IMG/VR virus record: IMGVR_UViG_3300033154_000392
Location: 1 to 22,734 of that record
DNA length: 22,734 bases
Reading direction: 5' to 3' (one strand)
Origin: a virus
Shown here piece by piece: positions 6,513-12,767 of the stretch (positions within the stretch are counted from its first letter, which is position 1; the number at the start of each line of letters is the position of its first letter). The notes under the pieces were generated by a model, which had not been told where the DNA came from, made no database searches, and worked only from the letters and a program-made list of their open reading frames with translations. The position numbers and the translations under genes are program-made.

Positions 6513-7555
6513 CGAAGAAGCGACGGAAACGGCACCTGTTGAAGCTCGGGTCGGTCGACATGATATCGCTCGTCGACCGGGGGGACAACCCCGGTGCCCG
6601 TGTGGCAATAAGTAAAAGACAAAGTTCATTGGATACAGACGACGAGGAAGGAGGTAAGATACCCGCTATGAACGCAAACGATGACGATAGGGTCGGATTC
6701 GCCAAGCGGTTCCTTACGTACATGGGCATCAGCAAGGCCGACCTGGATCTCGAAGAGGAGGTAATCGTGGATAAGGACGCACAGGAGCTGAAGAAACAGC
6801 TCGACGAGCTCCAGGGTAAGTTCGATGACCTGGAGAAGGAGACCGCGATCGCCAAGTCCATCAACACGGCCAACGATGCGATCGCCGTGGCCAAGTCGGC
6901 AGAGGACGTCGACAAGGTCATCGCGGGACTCGAGGACGTGGATGTCATCAAGGCAGTGACCGATATCGCCGCCGCCCGCAAGGGCGTGCTCGCGAAGTCG
7001 GCCGATGACGAGGTGGTCAAGGCGTTCCGCGAGAAGCTGCCGGTGCCTCTCCAGAAGGCATTCGACGAGATGGAGGACGACGATCAGAAGTCCTTCATGA
7101 AGTCCTACGACGGGAAGAAAGAAGACCCGACGTCGGCAACCCTCGCCAAGATGGCGAGCGCTCTTGAGGCGGCGAACACCCGACTCGAGAAGGTGGAGAT
7201 GGATACCCGGGAGGCCGAGATCGTGAAGGAGCTGGAGGATCTCGAGGGGATCATCAAGTCCGTTCCCGACGCCGCCAAGATGATCGCGAAGACGGAGAAG
7301 CGCGATCCCGACGCCGGCGCAGAGATGCTGGAGTACCACAAGGCACTCGCGGCGCAGGCGAAGGAGAAGGACTTCCTCAAGGTGATCGGTCAGGACGACG
7401 GCGCCATCGGGGATGCCGAGGCGGAGCTCGACAAGGCGGTCGAGAAGTACCGCGCGGAGCACCCGGACGTCAGCGAGGCCGAGGCGATGACCAAGGTTCT
7501 CGATGCTGACCCGGAGCTCTATGACAGGTACAACATCGAGAAGGAGGCGCGCTGA
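6509..7555 (+). CDS. Scaffolding protein (coiled-coil, acidic)
   Basis: The 348-aa protein starts at ATG 6509, overlapping the protease stop. Residues about 14-36 (SVDMISLVDRGDNPGA, then VAISKR) form a motif common in protease/scaffold genes of this module. The remainder is charged and strongly helical, with long Lys/Glu/Asp/Ala stretches (for example ELKKQLDELQGKFDDLEKE) and a C-terminal region ending YRAEHPDVSEAEAM and DRYNIEKEAR, typical of phage scaffolds that line the prohead interior and are cleaved or expelled. The position between protease and capsid genes fits. An internal AAGGAGGT followed by ATG at codon 54 could give a shorter form without the N-terminal motif. Confidence 0.78.
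   Translation: MTKKRRKRHLLKLGSVDMISLVDRGDNPGARVAISKRQSSLDTDDEEGGKIPAMNANDDDRVGFAKRFLTYMGISKADLDLEEEVIVDKDAQELKKQLDELQGKFDDLEKETAIAKSINTANDAIAVAKSAEDVDKVIAGLEDVDVIKAVTDIAAARKGVLAKSADDEVVKAFREKLPVPLQKAFDEMEDDDQKSFMKSYDGKKEDPTSATLAKMASALEAANTRLEKVEMDTREAEIVKELEDLEGIIKSVPDAAKMIAKTEKRDPDAGAEMLEYHKALAAQAKEKDFLKVIGQDDGAIGDAEAELDKAVEKYRAEHPDVSEAEAMTKVLDADPELYDRYNIEKEAR
6648..6670 (+). promoter_or_regulatory. Possible internal translation start in the scaffold gene
   Basis: AAGGAGGT (6648-6655) precedes an in-frame ATG at 6668-6670 (codon 54, MNANDDD). The 12-nt gap is longer than ideal. The preceding 40 bases are AT-richer than their surroundings. Lambda-type phages use nested starts to make scaffold separately, so a shorter product is possible. 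Confidence 0.3.
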
Positions 7556-7935
7556 TGGCCTACGAAGAGAAGGTTGACCCGATCACCTTGATCGCGAACG
7601 CAGATCTGAGCGCGTCTCAGTACTGCTTCGGGACGGTGAACTCCTCGGGAAAGCTGGCGATCACCGGAGCAGGTCTGGCCGCGGACGGTATCCTCCAGGA
7701 TAAGCCCGCAGCCGCTGACCGCCCAGGACAGGTCGCCACCACCCCGGGTCGGATCTCCAAGCTGAGGGCTGGCGCTGCGTGTACCGCGGGCGACAACCTG
7801 ACCCCTGACTCGACCGGCCGCGGAGTGACCGCGACTTCCGGCGATGTCGTCGGTGCGAAGGCGCTGGAGGATGCCTCAGGAGCGGATGTGAACATCGCCG
7901 TCCTGACGAAGTTCCAGGCCGAGCCGCTCGCCTAG
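7555..7935 (+). CDS. Capsid cement/head decoration-like protein
   Basis: The 126-aa product overlaps the scaffold stop by one base (TGATG). It is small, Ala/Gly/Thr-rich and predicted all-beta, with the recurring pattern of DUF2190-like capsid cement proteins: an early ISL-type strand (here ITLIANADLSASQY), a GILQDKPAAADRPGQV segment, then KLRAGAACTAGDNL and VVGAKALEDASGADVNIAVL. Such proteins bind the outside of the expanded shell. The location directly before the major capsid gene supports this. The assignment rests on pattern and position. Confidence 0.65.
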   Translation: MAYEEKVDPITLIANADLSASQYCFGTVNSSGKLAITGAGLAADGILQDKPAAADRPGQVATTPGRISKLRAGAACTAGDNLTPDSTGRGVTATSGDVVGAKALEDASGADVNIAVLTKFQAEPLA

Positions 7936-7972
7936 AGGCGACTGAGCAACCTGACCAGGAGGGACTAGAACC

Positions 7973-8980
7973 ATGCCCAACCCGACCGCAGGGGACGTCC
8001 ATGTCAATAGGCCACTCACCAACATCTCCATCGCGTACATGCAGTCCGCGACGGGGTTCGTGGCCGACAAGGTATTCCCCAACATCCCCGTCCAGAAGCA
8101 GAGCGATCGCTACTTCGCGTACGACCGCTCCGACTTCTGGCGGAACCAGTTCCGGAAACGCGCTCCGGGTACGGAGAGCGCCGGAGGGGGCTGGAAGATC
8201 GACAACACGCCCAACTATTACTGCGAGAAGTGGGCGCTCCACAAGGACATCGACGACGACACCCGCGCGAACGCAGACGCGCCCCTCAACATGGATCGGG
8301 ATGCGACCGAGTACCTGGCGCAGCAGGCCCTGATCTCGAGGGAGGTGGAATGGGCGTCGACGTTCTTCGCCGCTGGCATCTGGACGACCGACCTCGATGG
8401 GGTGTCAGGCACCCCGGGTTCGGGTGAGGTCCTCCAGTGGAACGACTCCAGTTCCACGCCGCTCACGGACATCAAGACCAACGCGACGGTGATGCAGCGA
8501 CTCACCGGCTATCGACCCAACAAGCTGATCGTTGGCCGCGAGGTCTGGGACCAGCTCAGCGAACACGGTGATCTGATCGACCGGATCAAGTACTCCGGTG
8601 GCGTCGGCAACGAACGCCCCGCGATCATCACCCGCCAGGCAGCCGCCGCCCTCTTCGAGGTCGACGAGGTCCTGGTGATGGACGGGATCCAGGTCACGTC
8701 GGACGAGAATCCTTCGTTCGAGACCTCGATCACGACCGCGTTCATCGGCGGGAAAAAGGCGATGCTCGTGTATGCAGCGCCGCGCCCGTCGCTCCTGATG
8801 CCGTCCGGTGGGTACACCTTCTCATGGTCCGCGTTCGCGGGTGCCGGTCCTCAGGGCCAGCGCATCAAGCGGTTCCGGATCGAGAAGGAAGAGTCCGACC
8901 GGGTCGAGGCCCAGATGGCATACGATCAGAAGGTGATTGGTGCCGATCTGGGAGTCTTCTTCGACACCATCGTAGCGTAG
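7973..8980 (+). CDS. Major capsid protein
   Basis: The 335-aa protein forms the shell, presumably with the HK97 fold. ATG 7973 follows AGGAGGG (7957-7963) at good spacing after a 37-bp gap. Recognisable segments are YMQSATGFVADKVFPNIPV near the N-terminus, KRAPGTESAGGGWKI, the acidic HKDIDDDTRANADAPLN, a GYRPNKLIVGREVW core strand (about 180-193), and the C-terminal RFRIEKEESDRVEA ... GADLGVFF. These resemble major capsid proteins of siphophages that pair with XkdF-like proteases and DUF935-type portals. The size and the place after scaffold and cement genes agree. No obvious N-terminal delta domain is present, consistent with the separate scaffold. Confidence 0.88.
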   Translation: MPNPTAGDVHVNRPLTNISIAYMQSATGFVADKVFPNIPVQKQSDRYFAYDRSDFWRNQFRKRAPGTESAGGGWKIDNTPNYYCEKWALHKDIDDDTRANADAPLNMDRDATEYLAQQALISREVEWASTFFAAGIWTTDLDGVSGTPGSGEVLQWNDSSSTPLTDIKTNATVMQRLTGYRPNKLIVGREVWDQLSEHGDLIDRIKYSGGVGNERPAIITRQAAAALFEVDEVLVMDGIQVTSDENPSFETSITTAFIGGKKAMLVYAAPRPSLLMPSGGYTFSWSAFAGAGPQGQRIKRFRIEKEESDRVEAQMAYDQKVIGADLGVFFDTIVA

Positions 8981-8989
8981 GAGGTCCCG

Positions 8990-9454
8990 ATGAAGGAGAG
9001 CATCTGGCACGAGAGGGAGTTCGATCCTGACGCTGAGTATACGGTTAACAAGCCGATGACTCACGCCGGTGAGACGTTTGAGCGTGGCGACAAGTTTGAC
9101 AAGACGACCGCGTCGCCGCGGAATCTTCGGATCATGTTCGAGCGCCGGTTTCTTGTGAAGGTGCCCTCCGATCAGGTTGCTGAGAGCCCCCCGCCTCCCC
9201 CGGTGCCAGCAGCCGCGGTAATACCGGAGGAGGACCGTGTGGAAGAGTCGGGATCGGTCGATGGCAGCACGGCCGATCCCGACGTCTCGGCTTTCGAGGT
9301 AGTGCCCCGTCCCAGAGCTCCAGGCTGGTTTGACGTGGTCGATGGGAAGGGCAATATCCTGAACGAGAAGTCTCTCCGCGTGGACGAGGCGAAGAAGTTC
9401 AAGGAGGAGAAAACCCATGAGCTGGACGTACGGCGGGGACCCGGAGAACAGTGA
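8990..9454 (+). CDS. Hypothetical protein with proline-rich linker, head-tail region
   Basis: This 154-aa protein is not recognised. ATG 8990 follows TAGGAGGTCCCG, so expression is expected to be strong. Residues 1-58 look like a small folded unit (EYTVNKPMTHAGETFERGDKF, here cut to KPMTHAGETFERGDKF). A PPPPP run (67-71) opens a Pro/Ala/Asp-rich linker to about residue 108, and RAPGWFDVVDGKGNILNEKS to the end forms a second unit with a charged helix. Position between the capsid and connector genes suggests a head-associated or connector-accessory role. The last 38 bases overlap the next gene. The linker DNA holds an exact 22-nt match to the universal 16S rRNA 515-region (9203-9224). Confidence 0.6.
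   Translation: MKESIWHEREFDPDAEYTVNKPMTHAGETFERGDKFDKTTASPRNLRIMFERRFLVKVPSDQVAESPPPPPVPAAAVIPEEDRVEESGSVDGSTADPDVSAFEVVPRPRAPGWFDVVDGKGNILNEKSLRVDEAKKFKEEKTHELDVRRGPGEQ
9203..9224 (+). other. 22-nt match to universal 16S rRNA 515/530-loop sequence
   Basis: From 9203 the DNA reads GTGCCAGCAGCCGCGGTAA followed by TAC. That is identical to the E. coli 16S segment starting at position 515 (as I recall it), including the site of the 515F universal primer plus three further bases. After one extra C (9225) the rRNA-like GGAGG continues at 9226-9230. In the phage gene it is read in frame as V-P-A-A-A-V-I-P (residues 72-79). It is not an rRNA gene. Coincidence in a Pro/Ala-rich linker, a captured fragment or an assembly artefact are all possible. 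Confidence 0.75.
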
Positions 9455-9863
9455 CCGTGACGCCGTTCGACTCCAGATCGGGGACACGGACACCAACGAC
9501 CAACAGCTGACCGACTCAGAGGTAGCCTACTACCTCTCCGAGAACGGGTCTGTGATTGGGGCCGCGTTCGGAGCGGTCAGCGCGATTATCGCGAAGTACG
9601 CCCGACTCGTCGACGAGGCAGTCGGCGATCTTAAGGTAAGCTACTCCCAGCGACTGGCGGCATACAAGGAACTTCGCTCTCAGCTGAAGAGCAGACGCGC
9701 CGTCAAGCACGGGATGCCGGTAGCCGGCGGTCTCTCGCTGGCCCGGAAGGAGACGGTCGAATCCGACACCGACCGCGTCGCTCCCGCGATCGAGCGGGAC
9801 GAATTCAGCTTCCCAGGCACCGAGAGCAGCCGGGACTCGGATCTAGACTACGATGACAGCTGA
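9417..9863 (+). CDS. Head-tail connector/adaptor protein
   Basis: The 148-aa product begins MSWTYGGDPENSDRDAVR, followed by IGDTDTNDQQLTDSEVAYYL and YARLVDEAVGDLKVSYSQR. This is the recognisable pattern of small helical phage head-tail connector proteins (gp6/gp15-like) that add to the portal after packaging. An AAGGAGGAG site (9401-9409) precedes ATG 9417, which overlaps the end of the previous gene by 38 nt in another frame. The C-terminus (SFPGTESSRDSDLDYDDS) is acidic and probably flexible. It overlaps the next gene by 11 nt. Confidence 0.75.
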   Translation: MSWTYGGDPENSDRDAVRLQIGDTDTNDQQLTDSEVAYYLSENGSVIGAAFGAVSAIIAKYARLVDEAVGDLKVSYSQRLAAYKELRSQLKSRRAVKHGMPVAGGLSLARKETVESDTDRVAPAIERDEFSFPGTESSRDSDLDYDDS

Positions 9864-10521
9864 TCATTTCCAAGCGGCAGGTCCCCCCTGGTGGGACGAC
9901 CGACCGGTGTGGATAGTGGCGGGAGGTCCGTCGCTGTCTGGGTACGACCTGTCCGACCTTCGCGCGCGCGGGCGCGTCCTCGGGGTGAATCGCGCCGCCG
10001 ACATCGTTCCCTGCGACGCGACCTTCTCCATTGACAGGATGTTCTTGACGAAGCGCCGACGCGACCTGGCAACCTGGGCGTTCCGGGGTCAGGAGGTCAT
10101 CGCGGCGGTTCCCCACGACTGGTTCGCGGAGAACGAGCCGATCCCCGGAGTCCGCTACGTCAGGAAGGAGACCGGTAGAGGCGTCGGTCAGGATCCAGAG
10201 GTCATCATACACGGATGCAACAGCGGCTACGGCGCGCTCTGCCTGGCGGTACTGAAGAGGGCGACGACGATCTACATGTTGGGATACGATCTCCACGGGA
10301 GGTCGGACGGGCTTCACTGGCACGACGGATACCCGTGGGGTCGCGGCAGCTGCCGCATATACTTCGAGCGGTGGGCCGAGCGGTTCCAGGATATCGCCGA
10401 CGAGCTGCCTCGGGGCGTGCAGGTATGGAACTGCAACCCGGACAGCCGGGTGCAGGCCTTCCCATTCAAGAGCTACGACGCGCTCGACATACCGAGCGTC
10501 CTGGAGGAGGTGACGGCATGA
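9853..10521 (+). CDS. DUF115/MptE-like Rossmann-type enzyme
   Basis: The 222-aa product looks enzymatic, not structural. It opens with VWIVAGGPSLSGYDLSDLR (19-37), a Rossmann-like nucleotide-binding start, followed by GRVLGVNRAADIVPCD. Later segments are NSGYGALCLAVLK (123-135), TIYMLGYDLHG (139-149), HWHDGY (155-160) and the terminal GVQVWNCNPDSRVQAFPF (188-205). This resembles the DUF115/MptE-like and sialyltransferase-like families found in several phages and in flagellar glycosylation loci. Those families transfer or bind nucleotide-activated groups; the substrate here is unknown. The gene is embedded between two connector genes and overlaps both (11 nt upstream, ATGA downstream), so it is produced with virion proteins. 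It might modify a virion or surface glycan. No clear ribosome site is present, suggesting coupling. Confidence 0.6.
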   Translation: MTADHFQAAGPPWWDDRPVWIVAGGPSLSGYDLSDLRARGRVLGVNRAADIVPCDATFSIDRMFLTKRRRDLATWAFRGQEVIAAVPHDWFAENEPIPGVRYVRKETGRGVGQDPEVIIHGCNSGYGALCLAVLKRATTIYMLGYDLHGRSDGLHWHDGYPWGRGSCRIYFERWAERFQDIADELPRGVQVWNCNPDSRVQAFPFKSYDALDIPSVLEEVTA

Positions 10522-10847
10522 GCATAGTCGATACCCTCCAGAACCTCTGCAACGACACCGCGAGCTGGCAGGCGTTCGTGAGCCGCGACCGCGCTGGGAA
10601 GCCGACCCACGGCGACGTCACGGCGCTCACGAACTGTCGGCTCGTCCGGAAGCACAAGCTCGTCCGGGACAAGAACGGCGACCAGGTGCTCAGCACCGCC
10701 CAGCTTTGGATCATGGTGGATCCGGGACCGGAGATCGGGCCGGACGACCTAATCACGCTGTCCGACGCGACGACCCCGCCGATCATCACGGTCGAGCTGT
10801 TCCAGGGCAGCGGCGGCTCGTCGCACACGAAGGTCTTCTTCCGATGA
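10518..10847 (+). CDS. Head closure/minor capsid protein (putative)
   Basis: The 109-aa protein starts at ATG 10518 after GGAGGAGGTG (spacing 7), overlapping the previous stop by ATGA. Its composition is mainly beta, with LTNCRLVRKHKLVRD, a TAQLWIMVDPGPEIGPDDLI turn here cut to WIMVDPGPEIGPDDLI, and ITVELFQGSGGSSHTKVFF at the end. Size, place after the connector and the D-x-I-T pattern resemble head-closure (stopper) proteins such as minor capsid protein 1/gp16-like, which hold DNA in after packaging. The assignment depends on gene order as much as sequence. Confidence 0.6.
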   Translation: MSIVDTLQNLCNDTASWQAFVSRDRAGKPTHGDVTALTNCRLVRKHKLVRDKNGDQVLSTAQLWIMVDPGPEIGPDDLITLSDATTPPIITVELFQGSGGSSHTKVFFR

Positions 10848-11278
10848 GCGGCCCACAGTACAGCGCCAAAGCCAGCGGCTACGAGCTGCTCGAGGCTGGC
10901 CTGAGGAAGAACGCCCAGGAGATACTGAGGTCGACGGCGTCGGCGCTGTTCATGGAGGCCGAGGAGACGATCGGGGCAGCGAAGCAAGAGACCCCGGTCG
11001 ACCACGGACCGCTCGTCAACTCGGGGCACGTCCAGCTTCCGGAGGTCACACCGAAGGAGGTGTCGGTCCTGCTCGGGTTCGGCGGTCCCGCGGGATCAGG
11101 AAACCAGGGGGACTCGAATGATGAGGACGTGGGGTACGCGGTTCATGTCCACGAGAACATGACGGCGAGTCACACCCAGGGTCAGAAGGCCAAGTTCCTA
11201 GAGGATCCGGTCAAGGCTCGGACGGCGGGGATGGTTGACCGCGTAGTCAGGCGGGTCAACAAGGGGGTGGGCGGATAA
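10844..11278 (+). CDS. HK97 gp10-like neck/tail completion protein
   Basis: The 144-aa protein starts at ATG 10844, overlapping the preceding stop (ATGA); no strong ribosome site is visible, so coupling is likely. The segments ALFMEAEETIGAAKQETPVD and GPLVNSGHVQL, and especially YAVHVHENMTASH with GQKAKFLEDPVKA (about residues 100-128), are characteristic of HK97 gp10-like minor capsid/neck proteins, which commonly carry the HE..... H..G..KFLE pattern. Such proteins join head and tail. Length and position before the tail terminator fit. Confidence 0.72.
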   Translation: MSGPQYSAKASGYELLEAGLRKNAQEILRSTASALFMEAEETIGAAKQETPVDHGPLVNSGHVQLPEVTPKEVSVLLGFGGPAGSGNQGDSNDEDVGYAVHVHENMTASHTQGQKAKFLEDPVKARTAGMVDRVVRRVNKGVGG

Positions 11279-11706
11279 TGGCCGCGAAGCTCGTGACAGA
11301 TGTGCTGGACTTCCTGGCTGACGAGGGACTGATCGATGCGGAGACAGGCTGGACCGGCAGCTACAATTACATGCCCCCGGATCCGGACAAAATGATCGTC
11401 GTGTTCGAGACCGGTGGCTTCCCGCCGGAGGCGAAGGCGGACAGCAGCGACGAGCAGGAGTATGATGGGCCGACGTTCATGATCATGGGACGCGGCGACT
11501 CGTTCGGGATGGCCGAGTTGAGAGATAAGATAGGAGAGATCTACCGGGCGCTCCACAAGTCGGAGCTCGCTCCGTCGTCCGGAGATCCGACATACGTGTA
11601 CGTGTACGCAATGCAGTCAGGACCGTTCCCGCTGGGGCACGACGCCGAGGACGATCGGCCGCGGCTCACGTGGAACTTCAAGGCGCTCAGAGAGCGCGAA
11701 GCATAG
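11278..11706 (+). CDS. Tail terminator/minor capsid protein
   Basis: The 142-aa product overlaps the preceding stop by one base (TAATG). The features VLDFLADEGLI at the start, GGFPPEAKADSS in the middle, then MIMGRGDSFGMAELRDKIGEIYRAL (here cut to GRGDSFGMAELRDKIGE) and VYVYAMQSGPFPLGHDAEDR-like end with RPRLTWNFKAL match small proteins of the minor capsid/tail terminator family that precede the tail tube gene. It should cap the head-proximal end of the tail tube. Family level only. Confidence 0.65.
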   Translation: MAAKLVTDVLDFLADEGLIDAETGWTGSYNYMPPDPDKMIVVFETGGFPPEAKADSSDEQEYDGPTFMIMGRGDSFGMAELRDKIGEIYRALHKSELAPSSGDPTYVYVYAMQSGPFPLGHDAEDDRPRLTWNFKALREREA

Positions 11707-11715
11707 GAGAAGAAA

Positions 11716-12129
11716 ATGGCAGCTGAAAAGGGCAGGAGCTTCGTCCTCAAACTGGGCGACGGATCTTCTTCGGAGGCGTTCACCACGATCGCCGGTTGCA
11801 AGGTGACCGGCTTCAACTTCGCTGGTGAGGACGTCGACATCGGTGACAAGGATGATGCGGGATGGCAGGTTCTCCTGGCTGACGCCGGGAAGAAGTCCGT
11901 GGCCTTGACCATCTCAGGGGTGTTCAAGGACTCGGTCGTAGAGGCGACGCTGGCCGCGATCGCGATCGCCCAGTCGATCGACAACTACGAACTCCACTTC
12001 GAGAGTGGCGACAAGTACTCCGGTGCTTGGAAGGTCGGCGGGCTCGAGTACAGTGGCGCCGAGGTGGGGGAGCTGACGTTCACGTGCAACCTCTCTTCCT
12101 CAGGGGTCATCGGATTCACCGCGGCGTAG
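11716..12129 (+). CDS. Major tail tube protein
   Basis: The 137-aa protein resembles TP901-1-type major tail proteins. It opens MAAEKGRSFVLKLGDG, and the pattern FTTIAGCKVTGFNFAGEDVD, DAGWQVLLADAGKKSVALT and the C-terminal YSGAEVGELTFTCNLSSSG is the usual tail-tube fold signature in which an AGxK strand is followed by a G-x-R/K-S segment. Copies stack to form the tube around the tape measure. AGGAG (11705-11709 region) precedes ATG 11716. A 36-bp gap follows before the chaperone gene. Confidence 0.85.
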   Translation: MAAEKGRSFVLKLGDGSSSEAFTTIAGCKVTGFNFAGEDVDIGDKDDAGWQVLLADAGKKSVALTISGVFKDSVVEATLAAIAIAQSIDNYELHFESGDKYSGAWKVGGLEYSGAEVGELTFTCNLSSSGVIGFTAA

Positions 12130-12165
12130 TAGCCGCCAGGCAGTAAAACCGAGGAGCGCGAGATC

Positions 12166-12543
12166 ATGGCAGAACCGAACGTGGAGAGAGGTGAGTTCCT
12201 GGCCGTCATAGGCGAGCTGGAACTCGTGATGGAGCCGTCGCTCGGACGGATCAAGAAGGTCGAGGCGATCCTGGGACGGCCAATAGTGCAGGTTGCCGGG
12301 GAGCTTGTCGCCGGGATGGGCGTCACGATCGCTCAGCTCGTCGCAGTGATCGAGACACTGGCGATGGACCCGAAGCCGAAGGGCGACAAGATCGGCAGGG
12401 CGGTCGTCAAGGCCGGCTACGTCAAGTCAGTTGTACCCCTCCAGGATCTCATCGATTACGTGCTGATGGGCGAGGGCGGGGACGCAGACGCGGAAGAGGA
12501 CGAGCCGGAGGGAAACGAACCAGAGGGCAGTCCGAGCGAGTAA
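12166..12543 (+). CDS. Tail assembly chaperone, upstream frame (G-like)
   Basis: The 125-aa protein has the look of GTA gp10-like tail proteins: NVERGEFLAVIGELELV, MEPSLGRIKKVEAILGRPIV and VTIAQLVAVIETLAM. ATG 12166 has a GAGGAG-type site upstream (12151-12157). The C-terminus is acidic (DADAEEDEPEGNEPEGS). By analogy with lambda gpG it coats the tape measure before tube assembly. Near its end is a slippery heptamer, and a fraction of ribosomes is expected to shift into the -1 frame, replacing the last eight residues with a second domain. The family and the frameshift support each other. Confidence 0.75.
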   Translation: MAEPNVERGEFLAVIGELELVMEPSLGRIKKVEAILGRPIVQVAGELVAGMGVTIAQLVAVIETLAMDPKPKGDKIGRAVVKAGYVKSVVPLQDLIDYVLMGEGGDADAEEDEPEGNEPEGSPSE

Positions 12544-12767
12544 CGGAACTGCCCTGGGATCGGTGGATGCGTCACGGACTGGGGGTCCTGAGATGGCCCC
12601 CCAGCGAGTTCTGGAACGCTACCCTCACCGAACTCTACCGGGGAATCGAGGGGTGGCAGGAGTGTCACGGCATGGGTCCAGGCGGCAGGACCGCGGCCCC
12701 GGGACAGCTGACAAAGGAAGAGGTAGGCGAATTGCATGAACTAATGGAGAGATTCCCGGATGAGTGA
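12166..12767 (+). CDS. G-T fusion tail chaperone made by -1 frameshift
   Basis: Reading the G frame to AAC at 12514-12516, then slipping back one base, continues from CGA 12516 without a stop to TGA 12765-12767. The fusion would be 117 + 83 = 200 aa. The -1 frame part encodes ELPWDRWMRHGLGVLRWPPS, then EFWNATLTELYRGIEG, the signature of the TAC_6-like tail assembly chaperone (W-x-G-x-x-x-W-x-P-x-x-FW-x-x-T). That signature starts upstream of the only ATG in the frame (12567), and the ATG has no ribosome site, so frameshifting explains it better than separate initiation. Lambda gpG-T is the model. The end overlaps the tape measure by 8 nt. Confidence 0.8.
12510..12555 (+). promoter_or_regulatory. 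Programmed -1 frameshift signal (slippery heptamer and hairpin)
   Basis: G-GGA-AAC (12510-12516) has the X-XXY-YYZ form in the zero frame and differs from the lambda G-T site GGGAAAG by the last base. A 7-nt spacer follows, then a stem of AGGGCAGT-CCG (12524-12534) with CGG (12544-12546), one bulged A, and ACTGCCCT (12548-12555): eleven pairs. The 9-nt loop AGCGAGTAA contains the zero-frame stop TAA (12541-12543). These are the textbook elements at textbook spacing. Confidence 0.85.

Noticed and set aside
9203-9230. A real rRNA gene fragment
   Set aside because: Only about 22-28 bases match and the flanks are coding; no wider rRNA similarity could be seen.
12567-12767. Independent start at ATG 12567 for the second chaperone frame
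   Set aside because: No ribosome site; conserved-looking codons (ELPWDRW) extend upstream of the ATG; frameshift signal explains the expression.
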